A stretch of DNA of 64,000 bases from Chamaecrista fasciculata. Its lineage: Eukaryota > Streptophyta > Magnoliopsida > Fabales > Fabaceae. Each line of letters begins with the position of its first letter. Within the stretch, counting starts at the first letter, position 1. Location of the stretch: positions 1-64,000 of the forward strand of contig QANZ01010907.1 in the NCBI GenBank assembly GCA_003254925.1. Direction: 5' to 3'. The translations under genes were made by a program, and so were the position numbers. Under the pieces are notes generated by a model. That model was not told where the DNA came from and ran no database searches. It was given only the letters and a program-made list of their open reading frames with translations. Shown piece after piece: positions 1 to 12,808 of this stretch.

Positions 1-205
1 ATATATATATATATATATAATTATATTCTATTTCTCTCCAATCCCAATCCATCATGAATGAATGACCATGTCATTGAGGCTGATAGGTGAATTCAAAAGG
101 CAGCGAAAGAAAAATGGAATGCTTCCAAACATATTCTCTTCTCTTTCTTATCTCTTAAATTTCTTTTTTCTTTCTCTGTCACTGGAAAGAAATAGTAATA
201 TATAT

Positions 206-392
206 ATTTTTTTTTCTGTCTAAGGTATTCCCAGCCTGACAGGTCAAAGATTTATCATTCGCAGATCTGTGTTCCATTTAAGTTTCTGTCATTGGCCAAT
301 TAAGGTTGCTACATAGATAAGGCGGGATTCGAACTCCCGACACTTTTTTAAGCGACCCAGTTCGATCACTAGATCAATCAAATATAATCACA
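206..392 (-). repeat. tRNA-derived SINE, family A copy 1
   Basis: Read on the minus strand this has a Pol III B box (GGGAGTTCGAATCCCGCC) preceded by an A-box-like stretch (TTGATCTAGTGATCG). A second copy with the same order of blocks lies at 28737-28925. The shared blocks include a CTGTCATTGGCCAATT segment and a GACAGGTCAAA segment. No clean target duplication was found, so the ends are approximate. Confidence 0.6.
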
Positions 393-689
393 GTAATAAT
401 ATTTTGTTTCTAAATAATATTACTTTCAAGTTTAAAATTATAAATAATTATTTAAAGTAATAATATTTTAAAAGAAATAGTAAGAAGTTAGTTAATTTCC
501 TGAGAAATCTCTCACTATATATCATTATTGTTATTTAATTATTAGAAGTTAATATATAACATTACAATTTATAAGATAAACAATGAATAATATATTTCTT
601 GCCTATCCGTTTTAAGAGTGTAGATATAAAGGTATAGGGTCACAACTCACAAGAGTAATAGCAAAGTTCTGTCATAATTACATGAGTGT

Positions 690-855
690 AATTTAATAGT
701 TTCTCACTTGGTTCTTTAATCAAGTGATGATGATTCGAATCTCATATTTAGGTATGAAAAACATTCTGTAACTAGTCGTTTATTTTTAAGTAGAGGACCC
801 ACAATGAATGAATTAGTCACTATTCCCGACGGTGAATACTGTACCCTTAATTTAT
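690..855 (+). repeat. probable SINE fragment
   Basis: A B-box-like GATTCGAATCTC lies about 35 bases after an A-box-like stretch. A non-coding body follows and ends in an A-run near 850. This matches the layout of a tRNA-derived SINE, but the A box is poor and no target duplication was found. Confidence 0.4.
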
Positions 856-2263
856 ACTAAAAAAAATTATGCTATCAAGTATTTAATGTAACTGAATTTT
901 TTTAAATCTTGAGTTCAAAATTTTTTATTAAGCTGAATAATCAACTTTCAATTAATTGATTCACGTATCTAATGGTAACAAAAGACATGATGAGAGATTC
1001 ATGACTAGCTCTCTATCTATTAAATGATAAATTTTGACCGTGTTAGAGATTAATCATTAATTATCTGCTGATAAATACTCGAAAACTCACACCTAATCAA
1101 ACAAATAAAAGAAGGAGACATGCATGATGAGATATAATTAGAAGATAATCCATTTCATCCTCCATGTATGGAGGCTAGCTACAATTAATTGAATGCTAAA
1201 TAATTGCTTAATTAATTAGGATGCAAGAGATCACAGATAAGAGAATAAAAGTAACGTTGGTCCTTTCAATTCTCTTGTAACAAAAAGCAACACTTGATGG
1301 CTTCGAATATCTCCCCTTTCGTTTTCTTCCTCCCAACAATACTCATCACATATTCACATATACTCTTTGATTTTATCCTGAATTAAATTAAACAAATAAT
1401 GCAAATATTTTTACTTTCCCATAAAGTTTGTTTAGGAAAGTACAGATATATGCTACTTCTACTGACGTAGTTAAAGTTGTCTTTACAATTTGGAATTCAT
1501 ATATAATTTGATCTGATGATAATTAATGCATGTTGATTTTATAAAACAAAATTTTTGTTTTTATCTAGTATTTTTCAATTAAATCAACGTGAATGACTAT
1601 AAATTTTATATATTTTTTAGTTTAATTATCAGAATGAGCATATTAATATGTTTAATATATATATATATATTGGTGATTTAAAGAATATATAATTTTTAAT
1701 ACAATAAAAAAAATTATTACGAGATTTTTTATGAAAATATAAGAAATATATTTTTTTTTATATTTTACGTTTGCAGCCTGTTGTATAATTTTTTTTTTTT
1801 TGAAAATAAATATTTTCAATAAAATTGTGTCATAAAATAATGAAAAGCTTGCGTCACCTTGCATGTCAATCTAATAGTTTCCACCAAACATGGCAAAAAA
1901 CTAGGTTTAATTTTGTAATTTTGTAATATACAGTGTACGGAAGGCATTATATTCATCTTACTTAAACGAAGTATATATCTCTCTTAAAAAATTAAAATAT
2001 CATATCACTCTTTTCATATAATATATATATATATATATATATATACTTTAACGAATCTAGGCTCTGCCACTCCACTTTTAAAACAGATAAAAGATGCAGA
2101 AGTTATTGACCAGTCAAACTGTCTATAATAATATATATATATATATATATATAATATTTGAATTCCAGTTTCTAGAAAAATCTATATATATAATTTTTAG
2201 GCAGAAATCACATGCTCTCCACTTTCCTGCTCCATCAATTTTTTTTTATAAAAAATACATTAA
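856..2263. other. AT-rich intergenic DNA with AT microsatellites
   Basis: No coding region was recognised. The stretch has (AT)n runs near 1658-1670, 2020-2045 and 2130-2152 and several poly-T tracts. Short open frames here consist of low-complexity I, Y, K and F codons and look like chance. Confidence 0.6.
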
Positions 2264-4070
2264 GGCTGCGTTTGGATCCCCTTTACACTGCTTTTATCCT
2301 CCTTTATCTCTCAGTACTCATTTAATACTAGATTTACAGTTACAAATGTTGTTTGTGTTACTTTATCTCCCCCTCCTTTATTTTTCTCCTTTATCATTCC
2401 TTTATCTCTCCTTTATCTTCTAAAATTACTAACATATCCCTACTCAACTACCTATAATTACCTATTATATATTTTAAAATAATAAAATATATGAATAAGG
2501 GCAATATTGTTATTTGACCTACTACCCTACTTTTTCCCAACCATCGCTTGAACTTGTTCGTTCGTCGGTTCGTGTGGCTTCAATTCTTCTTCATTCTTCA
2601 TCGTGCCGGTGAGTCCCCCGTCGTCAGTCGTCCGTCGTCACGTGCTTTCGTCGTCTCTGGTGATCATCTGCTCGGTGAGTTGCTTGAAATTGAGAGGCAT
2701 AAAGTAGAATTATAAGCTATACATGACCAAGCTGTGGGGGAAGACAGAAAAAGCCCCCCTTTTTGTTTTCCTTGAGCAAATGATTTTTACTACTGAAGAT
2801 TCGAGTTTTACACAGAAATGGGACCCAAACAACACCAATGAGAATGAACTATGGATTTCTTCTTAGGAGCATCACTTGGGCAATTTGAACATTGGAAAGA
2901 AGAAGAAGATGATGATGTAGTCAAATTTGAAGCTTCAACATCTAATACCTTCACACTAGGCACAATCAGTGTTTACAACTTTACATAAACTAGAGAAACA
3001 GAGAGGAGAGGAGAAAACACATACCTCTACGGCGAGTTACCCGCACCGGCCACAAATCGCAGATCGAGGGACGTCGTGCGATTCAACTCTTCTCTGACTC
3101 CGGCCAACAACACGGTGAACAACAGGCGCGATTCGTGATTCGACCCAAGAGACGAGAAGCCACGGGTTCGGTGCAAAGGTCACACAAATGGTGCGGCTAG
3201 GGTATGGTGGAAGTGTAGCTCTGAGTTTATGGCAATGGAAGGTTGTCGTTGGATAACAGCTCAAATTTGGTTCAACTTATCAACCTTGGGTGTGTGGCAC
3301 AGCGGTTGTAATAAATGCAGCAAATAAAAGATACCGGGTTCGAATCCCCTCGGCATGTTATAACTTTTATTTTTTTGATTTTCAGTATATGAGTAATATT
3401 TTTTGTTATCCCATTCAACAATAAAAATTACAGATTAGTCCAACTTTAATAATATTTTTTTATAAGCATATTTCAAAAACATTAATGAAATTATAAGAAA
3501 AAAACTATAATTTATACCCCAGAAAATATACATTTTGGTCACTCCTCTATTATATACATGGGTAATATTTTTTGTAGTATCAAAATTTTAAAATGAAATT
3601 AAAAGACAGTAAACAGGAAAACTATATAATCTAGTCCCTAAAAGTTTACAATTCAGTACTCAAAAATTACATTTTGGTCCCACATTCACACCTCCATCCT
3701 CCTTTACCTTACCACTCCAAAAATCTCCTTTATTAACTTCCTCCTTTAGCATAAATTTCGAGACAATCATTACTCATACCACTTTACTAACACCAAAACA
3801 AACAAAAAAACAACATTCCTTTATCCTCCTTTATTTTTACCATTTTTACCCCTATACAAATTTAAAATTCCAATACTATTATTTCAACCCACCACAATCA
3901 TTACATACCCTTTAAAATAATTTCACATCATAATTCCTCCTTTATCTCTTATTTTCCCAAACACAATTTACTAAAAACCTCATTTATAAAACAAATCCTT
4001 TACCTCTCCTTTATTACCTCCCTCATTCCTTTATCCTCCTTTACCTTAACTCTTGAATCCAAACGCACCC
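2264..4070. mobile_element. PIF/Harbinger-like non-autonomous element, 1.8 kb
   Basis: The ends are inverted repeats: GGCTGCGTTTGGATCC on the left and the complement GGGTGCGTTTGGATTC on the right. They are flanked by the 3-bp TSD TAA (2261-2263 and 4071-4073), the TWA type of PIF/Harbinger. Long flanking arms are rich in CTCCTTTATC. The middle (about 2530-3280) is clearly more GC-rich and has no recognisable gene, so it may be captured sequence. A tRNA-like SINE piece lies inside at about 3289-3370. No transposase is visible. Confidence 0.75.
3289..3372 (+). repeat. tRNA-related SINE head inside the Harbinger-like element
   Basis: An A-box-like TGTGTGGCACAGCGG is followed about 45 bases later by a textbook B box, GGGTTCGAATCCCC. 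The spacing and flanks do not fold as an intact tRNA: there is no 3' acceptor partner and the D and anticodon arms are disordered. A SINE head or tRNA relic is therefore more likely than a functional tRNA gene. Confidence 0.5.
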
Positions 4071-4324
4071 TAATTTCTTTTTTTTCCTTCCATATATAAT
4101 CAATTTTATGGAGCCTATTAATTACTCATTTTATTGAGTTTTTTTTTTTTTACTGATCTTCACCTTTTTTTCCTATCTTTATTTTACTATTCCTAATTAA
4201 TAAGCAAGATTAATACAATACTCTTTATTTATATCCATATCTGACAAGCAAAATTATGAAGGTTTGGACAATTCCTCACTCTCCAAATACTAATTCTCTT
4301 TTTCCATTGTAATATATTAAAAAA

Positions 4325-4523
4325 GGGTTAGTTTAAAATGCAAAGTTTAATTCTTGACATGGGATGTAAATGCTGATGTGGCATAATTATATCCATTGAT
4401 GTAATTTAATACTGAAAAAAAAAATTTAATATACAATTAACTTTTCCACGTGTCATTATTTTATTGACTCATGACACATTGCATCCCATGTCAAGAATCA
4501 AACTTTGCATTATAGACTTACCC
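4325..4523. mobile_element. fold-back MITE, 199 bp
   Basis: The two halves are near-complementary along their whole length; both arms contain ATTCTTGACATGGGATG. The termini are GGGTTAGT and its near complement. The flanking 9-mers ATTAAAAAA and ATAAAAAAA agree at 8 of 9 positions, consistent with a Mutator-type duplication, though the AT context weakens this. Confidence 0.6.
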
Positions 4524-6572
4524 ATAAAAAAATCTAGACAAATCAAATAAATTCTCTCCAAAATCTACTATCAAATGTTATTTAGTAAAATATAATAATT
4601 TTGCAGAGAGATACATATATCATTAAGGTATCGTACATTAATTATGGAGTATTTGGATGACCATTTTGTAATCTGCTTCTACGAATTACATCTTTTTACT
4701 CAAAAAAAAAAAGGTAACATTATAGAAATATCACCAAAATATAACGTCAATATTTTTCTCTCTCTCACAAACACCTATATTTCCAGTTGCAAATGCAATT
4801 TTCTTTTTCAGCTTTATGACATGACAGAGTATATGGACCTATACATATGAATATGATTGCCCAATGATTTTTATAACATGATATATTAAAATAATCATAA
4901 AGCTAAAAGCTTCAAAGATTAAATATGCAGTCTTCAAATTGTGCAATTGGCATCTGATCATTGGTGATTCTTGTCCAGTCACGTTGTTTTCAAAGTCTCA
5001 TAATTGAAATACATGTAGAAAATTAATTAGTTGCCATGGCCTTCCTTATTGTTTGACTGATAATAATTTTAGCCTCGCACTCACTGCAATTTTCTCTTAC
5101 GTCTCTCTCCTAGCTCATATTATATGGGACATTGTGATAGGCTTAGGAATTAATCTGTATCAACTTATTGATATATTATTTTTTGTTGTTTTGTGTTTTT
5201 GTTGAAATAACAAGAATAATTCGTTTAATTCTAGAGAGTGTCGCTTCTTAAGTTACTGAATGGTTGCAGAATAACTTTTAAGGATAATGTCTTTGTGATG
5301 TGATTCAAATTAATTTCTAGTTTTAAATTTCATATATATCCCCAACAATAAATCAAACTTAAATCTTTTAACTTTGAGTGCAGTTTGCGTTGTTACTATA
5401 CCAATTAAACACTTGTTGGCTTCTTCTTTTCTCTTTCTCATTTAATGAGTGGGACTCAATTTTTAGGTTAGTAGGAAAAAAAAAAAGTGTCCCATAACTC
5501 AAAGCTCTAAATTATCACCTTTGTAGTACGTAAAATATAACATGTGCATCTAGGATTAAACTTATTGCAAATCAATGTTCAAAAAATTAAGCAATTAATT
5601 AATAAATAAATAAGGGTAAATGGGTTGTGCGATGCATAAGCATATATAATAGAAAGAGAGGTCACTATTATCAAAATGAATGATTCAGATGGATACATCA
5701 TATATGGCAGCTCATTGCTGTGGCTACTGCTATGAGAGAACATATTCCAAAACTAAAAACACAAAAAAGATTTCAAAGAGACCCTTCTATTATCACATAC
5801 CTCCAAATTAACATGTCCTATTCTCATCAATACCATTCATCACGAGCACATACCCACATATAATTAAGATATTCCACTTCATTTTCATTAAATTTGCCAT
5901 TCATGTTTGTTTTCTCATATATAATTATATTTTGGCATTTTAAAAGTGGAAAAGTAATTAAAAAAATTACTTCTAATTTATCTACATATATATATATATA
6001 TGTACATACTTCTGTTTTTAATTATTAGTTTGTCTGTTTATTATTTATTAGTTCATCTTAAGATCAATAGAATGTTTTGGAGTTCAATTTAGATCTCATA
6101 TATGATTAATATAATATACAAATTAAACTGAAATTAATTAAAATTCCCACCTACTTTTTGCAAACCTTTTTATGAATTTTAATTTTGCAACGTAAAAAAA
6201 ACTTGTATGTACAAGAATTAAGATAACATTTTAAAAAATATGATTTATTAATGAATATAATTAATTAAATATGAGTGAGTTTTACATGTGTGTGTATATA
6301 TATATATATGAAGGAGCATGCATGCTAATAAAGTTATTTTTAAATGTTAAAAATGCAAAATAAATTATAATAACATATCAAAAGATATAATGATTGATTG
6401 ATTTGTTAAATTTTAAAACAAAAAATATAATAAATAATTATTTAGATACTTATTTATATTTTATATTTGATATTTATGTTTTATTAATTAATAGATAATT
6501 TTTTAAAAAATAAAAAGATTCTAAAATTATATATAATAATGAAATGGATCGGATATAATAATATATATGGAT
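4524..6572. other. AT-rich intergenic DNA
   Basis: No gene or clear element was recognised. It holds (TA)n runs near 5987-6002 and 6294-6310 and many poly-A and poly-T tracts. It directly abuts the N at 6573, where the neighbouring gene breaks off. Confidence 0.55.
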
Positions 6573-6573
6573 N

Positions 6574-9500
6574 CTTTCTCATTTTCCTGTCTGCCAATAC
6601 TACATTGACTTTAACTTTCTGCAAATCATAGCATATATTATTAAGAATGATGATATTCAAGTTTCACTTTCAACAGAAAACTACAGGAAATATCTGATAA
6701 CACAGTAATGAGTTTTGAATAGCATACCTGGCCAATGAATGATGACAGGAACTTAATTTTCTCTTGGTCATAAATCCTTAACAGATCTTCCAATTTCATA
6801 TCTGGTGAAATTTTCTCTTCAACTGTACTATCAACCTTCATAAATTGAGGAGAACTAAGAGAAAAACTCTTATTTCCAGCTTCATAACTTGTAATAATGC
6901 CTAAATTTTGCTTGTAGACTGAAGGATCTAAGCCCTTTCGTCTTAACCATGACTCAAAAGCAAAGAACTTCCATTTGGGAACAAGATTACGATATGGGAG
7001 AAATCCTACCAAAGAACCAAAAGATACCTGTAAAATAGTTTAACCCAGCTCAGAAGAGATCTATGGACAGAAAATCATCCAAGACAGAGTAAAATGCTCT
7101 TAAAGAAAATGAAAGCTCATCACACTGCTTCATAAGTACTTACAACAAAACCTCTGGTACTACAGCTTATTAGTTCCACGTCTTCCCTATCTCCTGTCTT
7201 AACCAATTCTTCTGCCCTGGTCCAATCGGCTTCATTTTCCTAAAATTAAAGAGAGTGAAGGTTACCACCAAGAATCTGTAAACACATTAAGTAGATCAAT
7301 AACTTATAGACTCTCTGAGATCAAACCTGAAAATTTGGCATAGCTTGGAGATTTTCTAATTCATCAGTACTTCCATGTTCTTCAAAATTCTCAAAGGCAA
7401 TCTCTTTTCCAATAGATTTTGAATATTGTTCCACAGATTGGTCTAATCTATAAGAAATATGCATGTAATTTGACTAGAATTGCAAAAATATACTGAAAGT
7501 ATGTAACTGTAAAAGTAATTTCATATACCTTTTTGGTTTTCCCTGCAGTGTAGCTTCCACAGACAACTTTTCTCCAGAGTCAACTGAGTTTAAATCTGAC
7601 TGTTGACTTGATTCAGCTTGCTCTGGATTAGAATTCAGAAATCTCTGTTCGTGTTGTTCTAATTCCTAAATAACCAGACATGAACGTTTTTTTCACTATC
7701 CTTTTCATTAGTAACTTCTATATTGCAATAAATATCGATACCTACATCATTTGGGACTGTGACTTTTGCATCTCCAAACTCCTCATCTTCTGTTTTGCCA
7801 GCTGCTTGGTCCATGACTTTTGCATCTCCAAACTCATCATCTCCTTTTATGCCAGCTGCTTTGTCTGGCCGTTCCAGCAAAGTCAAGTTACTAGTTGCTT
7901 CTTCTTTCGTCATCAACTCTTTATCATTGGTCATTTGGGCACTCAAATGATTGGAAGTCTCTTGATTCTGATCAGTATCCTTAGCAATCGATGGTTCAGG
8001 CTTCCTCAAAAGTGTCATATCACTAAACTTCTCCTTTACTTGCCCATTCCGCATTGTCAGAGACAAATTTGGTTTAATTCTCAACCTTGATGAAATGGTG
8101 TCGTCGCTATCCTCATTATACACAGTTGGCTTTCTTAAGATAACTTTTGGAACACTACTTTTTGTAATATTCGATTCCTTGCTTGCTGGTTTGTTTGGTT
8201 TCTTAACCTGCAGTGCAGCTACCTTTTCATCAGATTTGAATTTTGTTCCTTTGATTGGGACAGGTCGTACCAAACCCAAATTTTCCAATGAACTCGAAGA
8301 TTTCCCTTTCTTAGACGCATCAAATGGAACTTCCTCTACTTCAATGAGTTTACCCTTGTTCTTATAAAAGGATTTCTCAATATCAAGATAAGAAGCATCA
8401 GGGTTCACCTTTCTTCCCATTATCTGAAGCACCAAACACAATCATCAATGATAAATCACAGACAGTGTTACGCGCACACCAACACTGAATCATTGAATGT
8501 CAAAAGTACTATACTAACTGCTGTTGTAACACATTCGGCTTTATTACTACCATAAAATGTAATCTGAAACACAGTCATTAATAAGAATTAAAAGAAATAA
8601 AGAATAACATACAAGCAGAGTTTAAATTCCTTTATTTAACACAGATGGTCTTATATCCCACTCATAATCATAAAGCACCGATAATTCGTAATATATAAGC
8701 CATGATTTGGCAATATCTCAACAATACACTAAGCAATCTATAACCAACTCCTTATATTTCGGTGACTACATAATAAGTACTTACCCTTATAAGGTTTCTC
8801 TAGATATTCTACATAATCCCTCTTGTATAAAGACTCACAGGTTCTCTCTCTACTCACACTCTATTCATTATTTGTACTATTTATCTAAACTAACTTATCC
8901 TTAGTCTGACCTTATATTATTTTGGAGGCATTCCAATCCTCATTATAAATCTTAAATTTATAGCTTTGAAAATAAAAGTCATATCCTATCATGTCCAATA
9001 TGTATCATATCACATACACTTATCTGCTTGCAATATTCATATCATGTCAAATATCTGTATTGTCATGTTTCTTAGAATCCCTCATAGCATATAAATTATA
9101 CGAAGACAAAAGCACTAATTTCGTCTCCAATCTTTACACCAACTATCAATTTCGTCCTAGTCTTTTTTTGCTGTCAATTTCGTCCCAATGTTTCACATTT
9201 TGGTCAATTCTATCATTTGCTCTTATTTTAGCCAAATATCAACAACAGAAATAACACAATCTACGTGACTAGTGATATATAATGTAAAATTGAAAAAAGA
9301 GAAACTCAAATCCTAACTCATGTTGAAAAAACAGGATATTTGTCATTAATTTATTGAAAGAAGTTAGTCAAAGAATAAAATTGACTAAAATTGAAGACAA
9401 AATTGACAAAATTGACAAAAAAAAAAGATTGGAAACAAGATTGACAATTGGTGTAAGGTTTGGGGAGGAAATTAGTACTTTTTCCATAAACGAATGAAAC

Positions 9501-9786
9501 TACAGGAAGAAGAAGAAGAAGAAAAAACAACCTTGGCTAGGGTTAGCTTTGGGTCCTCGCCAATTAATCGACCGAACTTGAGCTCCATCTGGTCATGGCT
9601 ATTAAGCTTAGGAGCTTCATCTCGCGAGGCACAAACTACGAAAGCATTTGGTCTCTGACTAAAATAAACGATTCTGGAAGCTCTTCTTCTACTTCTTCTT
9701 CCTGGTGAAAATGAATCAAGGCAGGTTCGGCTGGTAAACAAGGGTTTCACGGAAGAGGCTGAAATTGCGAGAGCAAGAGCGTCCAT
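6574..9786 (-). CDS. SDP-like: S1 RNA-binding-domain chloroplast protein, SDP/At1g12800-like, 3' part missing
   Basis: Exons by GT-AG logic: 9786-9532, 8423-7746, 7665-7529, 7447-7327, 7239-7144, 7027-6728 and 6618-6574 (partial), giving 544 codons with phases that fit throughout. The start is the ATG at 9786 (MDALALAISASS); the open frame extends 9 bases upstream only through TTG. The N-terminus is Ser/Arg-rich like a chloroplast transit peptide. Diagnostic stretches are IMGRKVNPDASYLDIEKSFY, LVGFLPYRNLVPKWKFFAFE and KVKVNVVLADRKMRK. Recalled from the family: Arabidopsis SDP is a plastid S1-domain protein involved in rRNA processing. The visible part holds a low-complexity charged region and the first S1-like segment. 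The last exon is cut exactly at the N at 6573, and the further S1 domains expected downstream are absent. Intron 2 (7666-7745, 80 nt) removes an otherwise frame-breaking stretch. Intron 1 carries a MITE. Confidence 0.85.
9105..9485. mobile_element. Mutator-like fold-back MITE, family M1 copy 1, in SDP-like intron 1
   Basis: The element begins GACAAAAGCACTAATTTCGT and ends with the near complement. Flanking 9-mers TTATACGAA (9096-9104) and ATAAACGAA (9486-9494) agree at 7 of 9 positions. A related copy with a perfect 9-bp duplication lies at 29995-30370. It sits about 45 bases from the exon 1 splice donor. Confidence 0.75.
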
Positions 9787-10017
9787 TATCTTCAAAACTT
9801 AATAAAATTATTCTCATCAGAGTTCACAAATGAACTTGCGGAATTGCCGATTGTTCTTCACTATTCGAAGAAATTGCAGGAGATAAGCGAGAATTAACAT
9901 GAAGGGAAAGAAAGAAGAAGAGATTATCCCGCAGAGAGTGACGTGGCGGCAGTTTATGAAGCGAATCTACATTACTGTCCAAAATATAGCTTCCCACCCA
10001 TTATCATCATCCAAGAA

Positions 10018-10473
10018 TGAGAACTTATTTTTTTGGTTCTTGAATTGTTATTGGGTCAATGATTTAGTCCTTAAATTATAGAAAAATATGAACCAGCCCC
10101 TGCATTTTACACCACCGTCAACCTTTTGGCCTCTGAATTGTAAGAAAATACGAATCAATCCTTGAATTTTACACCACCATCAACTTTTTGGTGCATAAAT
10201 TATAAGAAAATACGAATCAGTCTCTGAATTTTACACTACTGTTAATCTTTTGGTCCCTAAGGTGGTGTAAAATTTAGTGTTGGAGGGGTGGTTAGGGACC
10301 AAAAGATTGACGGTGGTGTAAAATTTAGGGACTAATTCGTCTTCTCCTACAATTCAGGGACCAAAAGGTTGACGATGTTATAAAATTCAGGGACTGATTT
10401 ATATTTTCTTACAATTTAAGGACTAAATTGTTTACTTAGTAACAATTCAAGAACCAAAAAATAAATTTTCTCA
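10018..10473. mobile_element. fold-back MITE, GGTCCCTGAATT type
   Basis: The arms pair along the whole element, with repeated blocks such as TTTTGGTCCCTGAATTGTA and their complements. The ends are TGAGAA and TTCTCA. It is related to the elements at 26097-26431 and 43181-43463. No convincing target duplication was found. Confidence 0.65.
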
Positions 10474-11370
10474 AATAAAAAATTGTAAAGTTTAATTTTA
10501 AATTATTTTGTTTAGTGAAATCGTTATTTAGGTCTTAAATTATTAGAATTACCTTGTAACTAAACTATCTTAATAATATTAAATAATTCATTGTCTTGAA
10601 TTATTTCCTAATTATATTTGAATATCTTCTAATTATCTTAATATCTTTCGATTATTTGAATTATCTTATATATCTTTATTATCTTAAATATTAGATTTCT
10701 TCAAGATTTAATTTGATATTTAGGTCTAATTTGAATTTTAAAAAATTGAATAGTTTAAGTGATATGATCGATATGTATGTCATTGATATGTTAACATGAT
10801 ATATTTTTTTTGCTAGACAATACAAATTACTCCCTAAATTTTAGGAGACCCTATGAATATATCTATATCTANTAATGCAAAGCTTTATTGCTATTCAAAA
10901 ATATTCAATTCATTGCCATGATTATATAAATATATATATTAGCATTATTACCAATTAAGGATAGTACTAACTAAAAGGTAACTAAATTTTTAAAAACTGA
11001 TTAGAGTCAACTCGGAATCCAACAATTAATCATGTTAGTTATAATACTACTTAACGAAATTCCGACGTACATACATATATAGTATAAAATACTTAATTAA
11101 TTATGGCGCCATTAGTGCTTAGTCTTTAGACTTGTAATTAATTTATCATCAGCATTCTCCAATTTTTCTTTTAGAATTATATAAATTTAATTAAAATGTC
11201 TCCAAGTCTTCCCTCTGTGAACCGATGAGCCAGTTGACCTTTCGTTAAATTAATCTCAAACTTTCGAACTCTATTGACGTACACAACAAAATAAAAGTTA
11301 ATGCATGTATGTATTATCACAATAAATTAGGACTAAATCCTAGAATTGATATATGAAACTTGGATATATA
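10474..11370. other. AT-rich intergenic DNA
   Basis: No gene or bounded element was recognised. An undetermined base (N) lies at 10872. Confidence 0.5.
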
Positions 11371-11375
11371 TTTCA

Positions 11376-11886
11376 TGTTGGAATTTTTGTGTGGATTAGC
11401 ATTAATCTATTGTACGATTAATATTTGTGTTTACTGATTAAGTAATTAATTTATCGTAAGTCTGAATGAGAATAAATTGGGTTCATATTACTTGTGGTAT
11501 TCCGTGATGGGTTGGATTATCCACAAGCCTTCCGGGACCGGGCTAAGAACCCCAAGCCACGTCCGAAGAGTATTAGTAATTATCCCATTAGATTACTAAT
11601 GTATATATGGAGTTTGTTTGTTAAAGGGACTGTTTTGTAATAATGGTTAAGGACCATTTTGTAATATTCACTGATGGACCAATTAGTGAATATTTTCACT
11701 ATATATATACTAAAGTTGTTTTCACAACTTGAGGTCCTCATTTTGGCACACTTTGGTCCCTCTTTTCTCCACTCCATCTTGTTTCACTCTTTGGATTTGT
11801 GGTTTGAAGATTCTTGCCTCCATTTAAGATCAATCTCAACTCCAGGTCAGTGATTTCGTCTCCCACACTCGGATTTATTTCCGTCA
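11376..11886 (+). mobile_element. solo LTR (fossil), Copia-like
   Basis: A 511-bp stretch begins TGTTGGAA and ends CA, and is bounded by a perfect 5-bp duplication TTTCA (11371-11375 and 11887-11891). A TATA-like run (CTATATATATACT, about 11699-11711) lies inside. No internal coding region or second LTR is adjacent, so it is a solo LTR left by recombination. The Copia assignment rests only on the TGTTGGAA start and the length. Confidence 0.7.
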
Positions 11887-11924
11887 TTTCATTGATAAAA
11901 ATAATAACCATCATCTATGGGAAT

Positions 11925-12808
11925 TTGGGGAGGGTCTCCGTCCAATTCTTGTTCTCCCCGTCTTCGTCTCCGATCTCTACCTTGGGGATGGATTTTCTTT
12001 TTTATCTTCATTCCTCGACTTTCTACAGTTCCCACGAGAATCCTCACAATATAATTCATTTTAATGAAAAACTAAGAATGCATTTAATTAAAATACAAAA
12101 TCCAACAATAAACACATATTGAAGGCAATCTAAAGAGACTCCTTCTAAATAAACAATTATTATCTAATCAATAATAAATAAAGCTCTTGGTACACCCCTC
12201 ATCAAAGCATCAATATATAGTAATAATATGTCCTTCAAATTGATTAAAAACCTAATCCAATAAATAATTTAATTTCAATTATAAAATTTCATTTAAACAA
12301 ACTCCAATTAGAAAAAGGAAAAAACTTATATGCAATTCCTTATATGTTTGCTATGAGGTTCTCCAATTACAAGCTTCAATTACATTCTCTCTCTTCAATG
12401 ATTGGTTTTGCAAAAAGTTGTATTTAATACTCTCTTTCTACCATGATTGGTCATATAAAACAAATTTGACACGTGTCATATTTTNTTATAGAGATAATAT
12501 GTCTATTTCAAATTGATTAAAAATCTAATCTAATAAATAATTTAGTTTTAATTATAAAATTTCATTCAAATAAAACTCTAATTAGAAAAAATACAATGTA
12601 AAGATCATAAAATTTGAGACTATCTAACATCTCCCACACAATTAAAATAATTATCATTCACAAAGAGTTAAAGACTAACACCCTAAAATCACTATCTCTC
12701 ATAAAAGAAGTTACACTATTCTAATAGATAAAAGTTGTTTATAATTATAATAATATATATATATTTAATTCGGGGCCGGAGACTCTCCGGGATAAATTGT
12801 CATCTCTA
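11925..12808. mobile_element. hAT-like element, TAGGGATGGCAA-type end, family H1 copy 1
   Basis: It shares long stretches with 51351-51945, for example AAATCCAACAATAAACACA and GAAGTTACACTATTCTAAT. The right end reads as the complement of TAGAGATGACAATTTATCCC, a decayed form of the TAGGGATGGCAA terminus. The body contains an N at 12485. After it, a block similar to 12211-12316 occurs again, so either a partial duplication or an assembly join lies there. The left end is unclear. Confidence 0.55.

Noticed and set aside
3289-3372. Possible functional tRNA gene
   Set aside because: The A and B boxes are good but the cloverleaf does not close and there is no matching acceptor stem.
7680-8367. Plus-strand open frames opposite the SDP-like gene
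   Set aside because: They are the antisense of exon 2, and only the minus strand gives family residues and proper splice phases.
9899-10081. Plus-strand 60-aa frame beside the SDP-like start (MKGKKEEEIIPQ...)
   Set aside because: Its end runs into the MITE at 10018 and there is no family match. It is probably the divergent flank of the minus-strand gene.
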